Below, in pieces: positions 11,106 to 21,297 of a stretch of DNA of 64,000 bases. The notes under the pieces were generated by a model. The model saw nothing but the letters and a program-made list of their open reading frames with translations, had not been told where the DNA came from and did not search any database. The DNA is from Pyrenophora tritici-repentis (lineage: Eukaryota; Ascomycota; Dothideomycetes; Pleosporales; Pleosporaceae). The stretch is taken from contig NC_089395.1 in assembly GCF_003171515.1 (NCBI RefSeq), forward strand, positions 1,054,001 to 1,118,000, read 5' to 3'. Position numbers and translations under genes: made by a program. Every line of letters starts with the position of its first letter. Position 1 is the stretch's first letter.

Positions 11106-11663
11106 ATGACAGACCGCATGATAATCGGGACAAACAAGCTACCCAGCAACCCCACACCTCTCTCCGCGCCACAAGAACAACAAGTTCGGGATCTATACTA
11201 CAAAAACGTGCGCGCGAAATGCGCTCAAGAGATTGAAAGTATGTCTCCATTCCCATCTCCCCTTGTATCCCCTTCCCCTCCCTCCCACAAACCACATCAC
11301 TAACACGCTCACCACGCAGCATTTGCCCAATGCGCCCTGGGCCGCACATTCACCATGATCTACGCATGCCGCGCCCCCCGCCTCGCCATGAACGCCTGCA
11401 TGCTGCAATACCAGAACCAAGACGAGCTGGACAAGGCGCGACAAGAGTGGTTTGCACTAGCTGGGGAGCGGCGGCGGGCGCGGGAGGAGCATCAGAAGAA
11501 GTTGGAGGATGCGCGGGAAAAGCACAAGGAGTGGTGGAATTTGGATGAGAGTGGGAGGACGGTTGGGAGGAGGGCTGAGGAGGGGGCTGGGAAGGGGGGG
11601 AGGGAGGAGAATAGGGTTGATGAGAGGGGGGTGCAGAGGGGGGGTATTTATAGGGGGACTTAG
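11106..11663 (+). CDS. CMC1: twin CX9C mitochondrial protein, COX assembly factor Cmc1 type
   Basis: Two exons (11106-11238 and 11320-11663), joined across an 81-bp intron, give 158 residues. Splicing creates the first of two CX9C motifs exactly: C-AQEIETFAQ-C, then C-RAPRLAMNA-C, the coiled-coil-helix-coiled-coil-helix fold. Such proteins are imported into the mitochondrial intermembrane space by the Mia40 oxidative relay; Cmc1 family members assist cytochrome c oxidase assembly and copper handling. The C-terminal half is a charged helix (about residues 75-115) followed by a glycine- and arginine-rich tail that looks poorly conserved. The tail is GC-rich and may be a lineage-specific extension. 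Confidence 0.85.
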
Positions 11664-11921
11664 GGGGGTGTGGGTTGGGAGGTATGGGATAAGCATGTAA
11701 CAGTGGTTGAAAAGGTGGGGGGAAGGTTGCAGGAAGATTGTTGTATTATATTGTAAATACTATTTCATTCTTCGAGGCGCGGAAAAGGCAAGCAAGCCAT
11801 TCGGCTCTGGTATACCATTTGACCAAAGCCAACCCTAAACGCCATTAAAATGCTGCAACCTCAAACGCCTTTTACCATCTCCCCTCCCATGTCGACTAGG
11901 TACCCATCCGAGCCATCACAT

Positions 11922-12749
11922 TCAGCCATTGTTCTCCTGGTTGATACCCATAGCCTCCTCAAACTCATCGTCATCGTCTTCATCCTCCTCCTCCATCCCA
12001 CCCATGGTGGTATCCGCACCCTCCCCACCTGCAGTCCCATTGACCGCACCAACTGGCCCTCCAAAGCCCGCACCACTAACCCCCACCTCATCATCCATAT
12101 CCACATCGTCATCGTCATCCACCTCTTCCTCCCACGCACCTTTGACACCCCATCCCACCCCGGTAAAGCAGTACCTCTCCGGGGGCAGCCTAATCCCAAA
12201 CTCCCTCTCCACACGGGGCAGCGCGATACGATTCCGCTCCTGCGCTACCTCACTCATGAACTCTTTGCCAAGCGTACCCTGGAACGTGCTTGCAGCCCGC
12301 GCGCCCACGGCCGTACGCAGCGCATTGAGCGAAATGCCATCTTCACCGGATTCGGCGTTTGCGCCGCTCCGCTTCTTGGACGTCGAGGTTGTGGGGAGAG
12401 GCGGCTCGTACGATAGCGCGTCTGACAGGATCGAGGAGGTGTAGCGGTAGGCAAAGTCGAGAAGTTGGAGGGGGACGCGCTCCGTGTAGGCGTGCACACC
12501 CATGTTGGCGAGAATAAGATGAATGAGGCGCGCGTCGCGGGGTCGCTTGCTTACGCCATTGTCTTGGAGGGAGGTAGGCGGAAAGGCAGCGCTCATGCTG
12601 GCCGTGGGGTTAGTGGGCGCCCCGCTGGCTTGTTGCGATAGCTGTGTGTTGGGCTGTGGTTGTGTGGGCGGGCTGAGTGTAGGTGCATTCGCTGTCGCTG
12701 GTGGGGTGGAAATGCCATTTTGCATGTTTTCTGCGGTCGGCGACGCCAT
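11922..12749 (-). CDS. TAF9: TFIID/SAGA subunit TAF9
   Basis: 275 residues from ATG 12749 (MASPTAENMQNG); the open frame extends further upstream but that part resembles 5' UTR. After a Pro/Thr-rich start comes the TAF9 histone fold (RPRDARLIHLILANMGVHAY, then VPLQLLDFAYRYTSSILSDA), which pairs with TAF6 in TFIID and SAGA. A conserved block QERNRIALPRVEREFGIRLP is followed by an acidic tail with long Asp/Glu runs. This is the expected domain order, though the acidic tail is longer than in yeast. The nuclear role is transcription initiation. It converges on the CMC1-type gene (258 bp between stops). Confidence 0.93.
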   Translation of the reverse strand: MASPTAENMQNGISTPPATANAPTLSPPTQPQPNTQLSQQASGAPTNPTASMSAAFPPTSLQDNGVSKRPRDARLIHLILANMGVHAYTERVPLQLLDFAYRYTSSILSDALSYEPPLPTTSTSKKRSGANAESGEDGISLNALRTAVGARAASTFQGTLGKEFMSEVAQERNRIALPRVEREFGIRLPPERYCFTGVGWGVKGAWEEEVDDDDDVDMDDEVGVSGAGFGGPVGAVNGTAGGEGADTTMGGMEEEDEDDDDEFEEAMGINQENNG

Positions 12750-12988
12750 TTTGTCTGGCGGGCGGGGGATGTGTGTTGGATTGTTGGTTCGACTTGATAG
12801 GTAGTGATGGAGCGTATTGGTGAAGTCGTGGAGGTCGCGAGTCGACCGGGCTTGGCATGCGGCCAGGTATAGAATCTGGGGAAACAACGTCACAGCAAAG
12901 TCAAGTCAAAGTAAAAGTGGAAAGATCTAGTAATATGCTACACGCTATGCAATAATATTCACAGGTTTTTATTTACGTTTGTGCCAAC

Positions 12989-15900
12989 TCATGCTCTCAA
13001 GTGGTCAGTGAGAGCATCCTCTTCGTCGCCAGTCGCCTCACTAGCGATACTCTCATGCAGACTTGGGGTCTTGTCCTTCTTCCCAATGCGCTTGATAGAG
13101 CCCCAGACGCTGGCCTTGTCCTTTGGCGTTCCAATGCTCGGACTGTTGCCTGTGCTGTCTGTACTTTTACCCAGGCCAAAGAAGCTACTGGAGCTCTCCT
13201 CTTCTCCCTCGTCAGGAGTACCAGGCACATCACCCGCTTTGGTCTTGGAGAATAGAGCATTCTTCTTACCAAACGTCAGGAATTGATTGGTGCTACCTTT
13301 GCGTGTCAGCTTCTGCATGAAAGACTCTTTGCCAATGGAGCCTGCATGATCCGACATTGAGTGAGAGATACTGCGTTCAAGCGATTCGCGTGGGGAAGCT
13401 TCAGACACGTCGGCTGTGGAAATCGATGGTGTGTCACGTGACATGCGAGAGCCGTAAGGTGAAGTCGCATCCCTGGAATCTCCAGCCTCGGACGAGGTGG
13501 TCTTATCTTTTCGCGAAGCCTTCTCAGCCTTGTCTGCCTTGGCCTTCTTCTCCTTTTCCTCCTTCTTTTCAGCCTTCTCCGCCTTCCTGGCCTCTTTCTC
13601 CGCAGCCTTCTTGGCCTTGTCTTCTTCGTTCTTCTTACCCAGTTGAAACATGGTAAAGCTTGCTGCTGCAGGGTTCAACTGCTTGGGGGGCGTAGGTGGA
13701 ATTGGACCAAGGGAGGAAGTGGAAAGTTGCGCTTGCATGTGCGAAGCAGAAGACTGCGGTCGGGTACCGATGGGCGCTTGAGTAGGTGACCGTGTGTTTG
13801 AAGGAAAGTCCAAGACATCATCATGCATCATGTCATCGTTAATCAGATTGGCGCTGGATCCATGCTGCATAGAGGGACGGCGTGATCCTAATCTTGACCA
13901 CGAAGTAGTATTCGTGTTGTTGACGCTCCAGTCGACTCCGAGAGGGCTGGCTCGAGCGCCAAAGGCATCCACGTTCCAACCAAAACGTGTCTGGCTCTCA
14001 GTTGATGGCCGCGGCAGGGCCATGCCTTCCAGCGAGTTTGTAGAGCCTTGACGTGGGGATTCTGGCCTCTGGAAACCCAGCATGGAACGCAGCCATGGAT
14101 CGTCCCCCTTTGCACTGCCAAACATGTTGAAAGGTCGCTTACGCGTAGCCACGTGCTTCGGACTGTTGGTCGATTCCATAGGCTGAGTCTTGGTGCGCAT
14201 AAAGGCGTCGTACCATGCACCCTCGGAATGACTACCGCGGCGGCGTGAACTTCCGATACCATCGAGGCCGTGCTCCTCGCGAGGCAGCGATTGACTTTGA
14301 GACGGTTTTAGGGAGCCTAAGGCAGGTCCTTCATCCGAAAATGTCTTGCCACGTGCCCGATTCAATCCAAAGAGCCCACCAAAGCGACTGGCTTGGGGGT
14401 TAATTTGGAACGAGCTTGACGTGGATCGTATTGAGCGCTTATCGCTGTCAACATTGTTTTCGTTGGTCGGATAGAACTGCAACTCTGCAGCACTTTCCCT
14501 AGGGCTGGCGAAAGCACTGGGCGATTGACTTTGCGGTGAAGTTGGTGAGCTCGAGTTCTGCGGGGGATGCATAGTGCCGGGAGCACCGAGACCTGGCAAG
14601 ACATTTCTCATATTTGGCGACGGGTTGAGTGAGGGATCCTGGGGCGGGCCTGGGTCGTCCTCTTCATCCTCAGTCAAGCCCAGATCATCCGCAAACAGGC
14701 CTGCTGGAAGCAGCGAGCCGGCCGTCGGACTCATAGGGGCACCACCAGTCAAGCTCTCAAAGTCAGCCTGCGAGAAGGAGGTGTTGTAAGTACGTGGAGG
14801 CAGTGCCATGCCGTTGACTGGATTGAAGTACGGTGTAGCCTGACCAAACGATGGTGATGCGGTTGTGGGGATGCTGTTGAACGGAGCCGACGAAGTGTGC
14901 ACAAAGCCAGCAGTAGCTGCAGACAGAACTCCCTCGCGCATGCTGAGAGGCCGCGCGCGCTGGCTGTTCCTCCTCACTGGCGGCCCCATGTCCGGGGCGA
15001 TGGGTCCTGAGAAGAGTTGAGGTTGGCTCAGACGACGCTGTTGCATATACGTCAACCTGTTTGTGGCGTCTTGATGAGCACGCTCAGCTTCGGCATATAG
15101 TGACCAGGCCTGCGCATACTGTTGCTGCAGCAGGCCGAGCGTCATCTTCCATCGGTTGTCTTCCTCTTTTTCTGCGCTGTCAGGACCGTCTGCCGCCTCC
15201 GCCCCCTCTTGACCTTCTTCCAGCTTCTGCCTCTCTTCCTCGAGCACCTTGATGTGGATACCCATTTCACGAATAGCATCCTCCAGGACTTTGTTCGCCT
15301 GCGTTTCATCGGCATACTTGTCTTTCAACTCCTGGATACGCTTTTCCGAGGCTGATTGGTACTCGGCCTGCTCCTGTTTGATCTTCTCGGCAGTGTTGCG
15401 GAGTTCGCCAGCCTCTCGGGTCCATTTGGCGACATCGTCTTTCAACTTCTTCCGCTCGGCTTCCTTTTGGCGGAAGAGACGTTCCTGGTGAGCGCGCCTA
15501 GTTTGAGCCGCGGCATTCTGACGTTCAAGACTGGCCACCTCTTTGCGCAAATCTCGGCTGGCATCCTCCTTCTCTTTCAGTGCTGCCTTCTTCTCGTCAC
15601 GCTTGTCAACCAGAATGGCCTTTTGAGTGATGAATTCCTGGTCTTCATCCTGAATCTGCCGTTCCACGTCGTCCAGCTCGCGTCGGAGCGCATCCAGCTT
15701 TTCCGTCAATTGCCTGATCGAGTCTGGGCCTTCAGCCTCTTGCGGTATCCTCCCCTGGTCCTGCGGCTGCGAAGCGGGCGAGCTCTTCCTCCCAATGTCC
15801 GGGCGCCTCATGCGGGATGTGCTATTGCTGTGTTCGCGGGTCATGGGCGGCGCGGCAACCGAGGTGACGACATCAGCGAGTGTCTTGTTTGGCCGGATAA

Positions 15901-16551
15901 CGGGGGTAGGCGTGTAGTCATTGTCGTCACTCGTGGCCTGGCCATCTTTCTGTGGGTGTGGTCCATAGAACTCATCTGACTCAGCGGGAAGGGTGCGGAG
16001 ACGTATGGGCACGCTGGGGGCTTGGAAGCTTGAAGAGTTCAGGGTAACGATGCGAATGGTGTAATGACGGTCGGGTTGCAGGTTCTCGATAGTAATGGAG
16101 CTTTCTTGCGGGGAGATGTCGCCAACTGTGGCGTGTCAGGTTGTGGTCGCGTGCCATGGGTAATCACACACATACTGTCTATGCCGTTGATACGGATCAC
16201 GTACTTCAGGACAGAAGTGCGCTGATCTGGCGGCTTCCAGTGCAGCAGCACGCCGTCTGCCTTTATTCCGGCGAGCGACACCAGCGGCGCAACGGGGACT
16301 TCGAGGCCAAGCACCTGCACCAGTTTCTCCACGGGTTGGGTCAGGACTTGGTAGGCGCGGAAGGCGACCCTGCGTGGACGATTAGCACGCGCGTAGAGGT
16401 TAGTTTTTGCATGTTCTTGTCCATACCAGAACAGGGCGCACACGATGCAGGCAGTGCGCAACCAGCCTGACGATGAAAACAATAGTGCTTCCATGTCATA
16501 GCGGGCCACGTCCGGGGGCCAGTAGAGCGAAGAGGCAGGTTCGGAGAACAT
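12989..16551 (-). CDS. membrane-anchored fibronectin-III and coiled-coil protein
   Basis: Two exons (16551-16176 and 16125-12989) across a 50-bp intron give 1,170 residues. The N-terminus carries one hydrophobic segment (about residues 20-43, SGWLRTACIVCALFWYG). A fibronectin type III domain follows (about 85-168), and splicing completes it: VLLHWKPP...YVIRINGID joins IGDISPQESSITIENLQP...YTIRIVTLNS. Then come a long coiled coil (about 260-430), a large Ser/Pro-rich disordered middle, a Lys/Ala/Glu helix (around 930-970) and a Ser-rich tail. Such proteins are conserved and uncharacterised in filamentous ascomycetes. The layout suggests a tail outside the membrane that acts as scaffold, but function is not readable. 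The true start could be the second ATG at residue 20. Confidence 0.8.
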
Positions 16552-17443
16552 GATGGCGGACGGGAGTAGGCGTCGCCAGCATGGGTGGAGTGCCTCTCGT
16601 TTTTCCTCTCTTGCTTATTTCTTAGTCGGGGGGGTTTAGTTCAAGTTTGCATCGTGAAGGCGGGCGCCATGTGCAGCGCCGCTGTATGGCCGTACTCAGC
16701 CGAGACCGACAGGGCATTTCCTGGGCTCCACATGGGCGTGGGTATGCAGCTGCTCCGCATCCCGCATTCACTCTTCGCTCCATAGACACTAGCGGGGGCC
16801 CTGTGGCTTTTGATGGAAAAGTCCAGATGAGGTGTCGCGGGCTATGGGATTCATGTCACTGGACATGTCACGCAGCCACGGAGCCTCGCCAGAAGCCAGA
16901 AGCTTGGTGGAGCCAGAGCGCGTCCCAACACTATCTACTCAACAGCCCCTCCATGTGCGCTGACGCTCCGGCCTTCCAATCTGCTCGCGTCGTTGGAGCA
17001 TGTGAAAGATATTTCTCCCCACTCGCCAGAGGGCTCATATGCAATTATTCATCCTCGCCATGGCCAAGCTCAAGTTTGCAAAATTCCTGCCGCAGCAACC
17101 GGCTCAGCAGACCCCATGACCGCCGACTGACGTCCGTGATGCGCGCGCGCTCGGTGACATAGCTCTCACCACTTGCTCATCGCATACCTAGGCACCCAAA
17201 CTGACCTCAGCTCCGTCGCTCCTTCCACCCCCTAACCTTTTCGCTGCTCGTTCTTGCCCTCGGCCGATTCACAAAAGCCCCACTGGCATGTGAAGAGCAA
17301 GCTGCAGATTCCCTCGCCTGAAACAAATAACCTTTTGTTCTATAGAAACTACTCGACCTTTTCTCTCCTTCGCTCTACACAAACTTCGCACATCTAGCCA
17401 CCTACCCAGCGCACGAGGGCCGCCGCGCCCACAACTGCGAGCC
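16552..17443. other. divergent promoter region (FN3 protein / PAH1)
   Basis: 892 bp between two divergent genes. A pyrimidine-rich tract at about 17,210-17,400 just upstream of the PAH1 ATG is typical of fungal 5' UTRs and core promoters. No gene is supported. Confidence 0.5.
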
Positions 17444-19699
17444 ATGAATTACGTGCGTTCCATCACCGGCAGTGTCTCCAAGGGCTGGAATTCCATCAAC
17501 CCCGCGACCCTGAGCGGCGCCATCGACACCATTGTCGTCGAGCAAGAAGATGGCACCCTGGCATGCTCACCCTTCCACGTTCGCTTCGGCAAGTACCAGA
17601 TTCTGCGCCCGTCGGACAAGAAAGTCGAGTTCCGCGTCAATGGCGAGCTGCAAGACTATTCCATGAAGTTGGGCGAGGGGGGCGAGGCCTTTTTCGTCTT
17701 TGAGACAACGCGCTCCATTCCCGCCGAGATGCAGACGTCGCCCATCGCCTCGCCCGCTGCCAGTCCCGAGCAGAAGCCCGTAGAGCTGCCCTCAGAGCGC
17801 GCCTTCGACGACGAGCCCGAACCTCTCGACCTCGACGGTAACAGTGTCAGGAGAAGGGGGCGCATGTCCATGTCGGTGCCCCTCTCGGACTGCATGCTTG
17901 AGGATGATGAATATGGGCACCCGACATCAGGCGACTGGTCGGGCTTCCATATGCAGAGGGCAAGTACTGACGAGACTGTTCCTTCTGTAAAGGATGGTTT
18001 TGCCAAGACTTTTGAGCCATCTCAGACACACGGTCCGCTACAGATCAGTAGGGAAGATGCAACTGCCTGGAACAGATCAACTCGCTCCACAAGCCCGCCG
18101 CCCGTCTCACCCAGCGAAGCCCTCGCTCGCGCCATCAAACTATCCAAGAAGCTCTTCACCTCGAACATCCCTAACAAGGTCACCGAGACGGGCGACTTGG
18201 AACTAGACATGACTGGATACAAAAGCAGCGAGGAGGATGCTTTGCGCGCCGAGGTCATCGCCAGGCGCATTCTCTCGGATGAGCTTGCTGGTGACTACGA
18301 CATTGGCGCACTGATCGGAACCGATGAGAACGGAAACTTGTGGATATACAGCAGTGAAGAGGCGAAAGCGGCAGCCATGGCCAAGACTTCGATGAACGTT
18401 CTCAACGAAGCAGCCCTTCGGTCCACTGATGCCCTGTCGGACCCCGGCTACCAGAGCGACAGCGGTCGTAGTGATGACACTGTTCAGTACCAGATGCGAC
18501 GAGACTCGGATAGTGCCCTGGGCTTGTCTGCACCGCAATCCCCCGAAGCACGCAAGAGCGAAACCAAGACATATGCCAAGACACTGCGTCTAACAAGCGA
18601 CCAGCTTCGAGCTCTCAACCTGAAGCCTGGTGCGAACACGATGAGCTTTACTGTGAACAAGTCCAAGTGTGAAGCCTACATGTTCTATTGGAAGCACGAT
18701 GTACCCATTGTCATCTCCGATATTGATGGTACTATCACCAAGTCGGACGCCCTAGGCCATGTTCTGCATAGAATTGGAAGAGACTGGACACATCAGGGAG
18801 TCGCGAAGCTGTACACTGACATTGTCAACAATGGCTACAACATCTTCTACCTGACTAGTCGCTCCGTCGGCCAGGCTGACACAACACGAGCCTACCTAAA
18901 TGGCGTCGTACAGGACAACTATCGCCTACCAAAAGGCCCGGTCATTATGAGTCCAGATCGCACAATTGCCGCCTTGAGGCGAGAGATTTACCTTAGAAAG
19001 CCAGAGGTCTTCAAGATGGCATGTTTGCGTGACATTATGCAGCTCTTCAACAAGCCGCCACATCAAACACCCTTTTACGCCGGCTTCGGAAATCGTTTCA
19101 CCGACGCGCTCTCCTATCGCTCTGTCAACATTCCCTCAACTCGCATCTTTACCATCAACTCAAATGCCGAAGTCAGTCTTGACGTCCTGTCGCTTAATAC
19201 TTACAAGACTGGGTATGCTAGTATGCGAGAGATTGTAGACCACTTCTTCCCACCCGTCGGGCTTCTAGTCCCCGCAGGAGGTGAAGCATATACAGACTTC
19301 AACTACTGGCGCGAACCAGTCCTTGATATCGAGGATTTCACCGACAGCGAAGATGAGGACGAAGACGAAGATGATCATACCGAAGCGGCTAGTATCCGCA
19401 GCGAAGACGAAGGATCGGAACTTGGCGAAGATCTTGAAGGGAGCTACATGTCGCGGGAATCGCTGGACGAGGCTGGTATGGGTGATTCTATCATGGAGAG
19501 TGTCGAAGGAGGCGATTATGTTGAAGAAGATGAGTACGTCGACGAACAGGAGACAGACGGGGAATATGAAGAGGATGAAGTCGAGGAGACTACGCCGACT
19601 GAGGAAGAGCAAGTTGATATTGGTAAGTCTGCAGAACGCATGAGGACGTTGGGTGTCAGGGACTCCACGCCTATTCCGCGCGCAAGCCCAGGACGGTAG
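17444..19699 (+). CDS. PAH1: phosphatidate phosphatase, lipin family
   Basis: 751 residues in a single exon. The N-LIP domain is at the very start (MNYVRSITGSVSKGWNSINP, then GAIDTIVVEQEDGTLACSPF). The C-LIP catalytic domain (about 370-620) contains the HAD-type motif DIDGT (about residues 426-430), in which the first Asp is the nucleophile, followed by GRDWTHQGVAKLY and LTSRSVGQAD. The Mg2+-dependent enzyme makes diacylglycerol from phosphatidate at the ER/nuclear membrane and controls triacylglycerol and phospholipid synthesis. The last 110 residues are strongly acidic, as in yeast Pah1, where the acidic tail binds the Nem1-Spo7 phosphatase. The Ser/Pro-rich middle is the likely phosphoregulated part. 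Confidence 0.97.
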   Translation: MNYVRSITGSVSKGWNSINPATLSGAIDTIVVEQEDGTLACSPFHVRFGKYQILRPSDKKVEFRVNGELQDYSMKLGEGGEAFFVFETTRSIPAEMQTSPIASPAASPEQKPVELPSERAFDDEPEPLDLDGNSVRRRGRMSMSVPLSDCMLEDDEYGHPTSGDWSGFHMQRASTDETVPSVKDGFAKTFEPSQTHGPLQISREDATAWNRSTRSTSPPPVSPSEALARAIKLSKKLFTSNIPNKVTETGDLELDMTGYKSSEEDALRAEVIARRILSDELAGDYDIGALIGTDENGNLWIYSSEEAKAAAMAKTSMNVLNEAALRSTDALSDPGYQSDSGRSDDTVQYQMRRDSDSALGLSAPQSPEARKSETKTYAKTLRLTSDQLRALNLKPGANTMSFTVNKSKCEAYMFYWKHDVPIVISDIDGTITKSDALGHVLHRIGRDWTHQGVAKLYTDIVNNGYNIFYLTSRSVGQADTTRAYLNGVVQDNYRLPKGPVIMSPDRTIAALRREIYLRKPEVFKMACLRDIMQLFNKPPHQTPFYAGFGNRFTDALSYRSVNIPSTRIFTINSNAEVSLDVLSLNTYKTGYASMREIVDHFFPPVGLLVPAGGEAYTDFNYWREPVLDIEDFTDSEDEDEDEDDHTEAASIRSEDEGSELGEDLEGSYMSRESLDEAGMGDSIMESVEGGDYVEEDEYVDEQETDGEYEEDEVEETTPTEEEQVDIGKSAERMRTLGVRDSTPIPRASPGR

Positions 19700-20392
19700 C
19701 CGTGGATGAGTTGTTGTTTTATTTGTTGTTGCATAGCATGGCATGGTTTGGCGTTGGTAAAGCTTAGATCAGTAGCTTTCTATACTATAGATGAGGATGT
19801 ATCTCTAAATTCATACCAATTCACGGTCCTGGTATAATCTGCCCTTTCATTGTATCTTGCTGTGTAGACGTGACGCGATAGCACGACAATGTAAACAGCA
19901 ACCAAGTTTGTTCACGTGTAGAAGGTTGGCTCATAACTGGTACAGCCCTTTGGTGGCCTCTGCAGAAGCCCTAGTCTAGGGTATTATAGCATTCTTGTAC
20001 GGAGCGCAAGTAATGGATACAATAGCATCTTCACCTGGCTTCTCGGTAACAATGCTGTACTCTGCGCAGTGTCTTCTGTCGCTCGTTGTCTAAGTCACGT
20101 TTATTTCTTTCTACTCCGCTCTTTTCCACTGAGCAAATTTCCCAAATAGGTTAATTCAGTCCATTCACAGTCACCTTTACCCTCGTACGTCAGTACCAGT
20201 TGACTGGGTCGCGGTGACCAGGCGGCCGCTCTCTCATCACCACGCTTTGGGCCCTGGCCCCTCACTGCCTCTCCCTGTTGGTATATATACGGCCCCTTCT
20301 ACCAACCGTCGATAACGCTGCACAACTAATCAACGCCTACCTTGACCCTGCTTCAACTCCACTCACAAACGACCACCAAACTCTCCGCGCTC
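19700..20392. other. intergenic; TATA box upstream of small secreted protein
   Basis: About 690 bp between PAH1 and the cysteine-rich protein, both on the plus strand. TATATATA at about 20281-20288 lies 105 bp before the downstream ATG and is a plausible TATA box. No gene is seen. Confidence 0.5.
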
Positions 20393-20769
20393 ATGAACAT
20401 GAAGACTATTATCGCCCTCATGGGCCTCATCTCCATGGTCCTCAGCGGCGCCGTCCCTCGTGACACACCCTTCGACGCCCTTGACGACATGTCTGACAAT
20501 GTAAGTGAAACCACCGATCTATTCTTGAACCTACTAACCAGAAACCAGGATTTCAATGCCATGTCAACTCCATGTCAGCAGTGCTCGCAGATCTACAAGG
20601 ACTGCCGCGTGGTATGTCTTTGAAATACTACAGCGGATTTGTGTATGTTTACTGACAATTGTGTCAGCCCTGTCATTATGAGTATTGCAAGCCTATCTGC
20701 AAGGAGAAGGCTTGCAAGTCCATTGTCAACGGCAAGGACTGCAGCTCGCTGTGCCTTTGGTACTGCTAG
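20393..20769 (+). CDS. small cysteine-rich secreted protein (effector-like)
   Basis: Three exons (20393-20500, 20549-20611, 20668-20769) encode 90 residues. ATG 20393 begins a clear signal peptide (MNMKTIIALMGLISMVLSG). The mature part has ten cysteines in about 50 residues, starting CQQCSQIYKDC and ending LCLWYC, enough for five disulfides. No family was recognised. Size, secretion signal and cysteine density fit a fungal effector candidate, a small antimicrobial-type protein or a developmentally expressed secreted protein; the sequence cannot tell these apart. The first intron (48 bp, GTAAGT with CTAAC before the acceptor) is a multiple of three without a stop, so retention would add 16 residues instead of breaking the frame. 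A TATA box precedes the gene. Confidence 0.75.
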
Positions 20770-21297
20770 AGTGCTGTATCTCTTGCGCTACAAGAACTTG
20801 ACTGGGAGATAGGCTGGATCTCTGCCTGGAGAGGGTGAGGTTGGATGGCACTGTAGATGGATACAGATTTTTTCCACGGCATACAATTCGAGTATATGAA
20901 CGCCCTTGGGTAGGCAGTATACATGGCACAATAAGAGCATGACTTCTTTTCTAATTAGCGGTTGAGTACCCCGCTTTGTGACAGTAAAATCACATCGGAT
21001 TACAGCCGAGTTAGGCTAATTTGCGTCTAAGAAGGTTGGGAGAAACAATGGCAATTCTGACGAGAACTCGGACCGACGTCTAATGTAGAGTGAACGCTTC
21101 GCTACTTTCACCGGATGGAGCTAGCGCACCCCATCTGCAGGGTCCTACATGGATGAAAGCTATTGATGAGGCGACATTTTCGGGCCCAGATGTCACCCAA
21201 CCCAGTCTCATGACCATCACGGCGTTTATTACTTGAATATGAACCTCTCCCCCGCCGGTGCAGCGTCTTATTCATCGTCCATTACTCACCCTCCGCC
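20770..21297. other. intergenic, ferroportin upstream region
   Basis: 528 bp containing the 3' UTR of the small secreted protein and the ferroportin promoter. I see no gene and could not assign an iron-regulatory GATA site with confidence. Confidence 0.5.
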
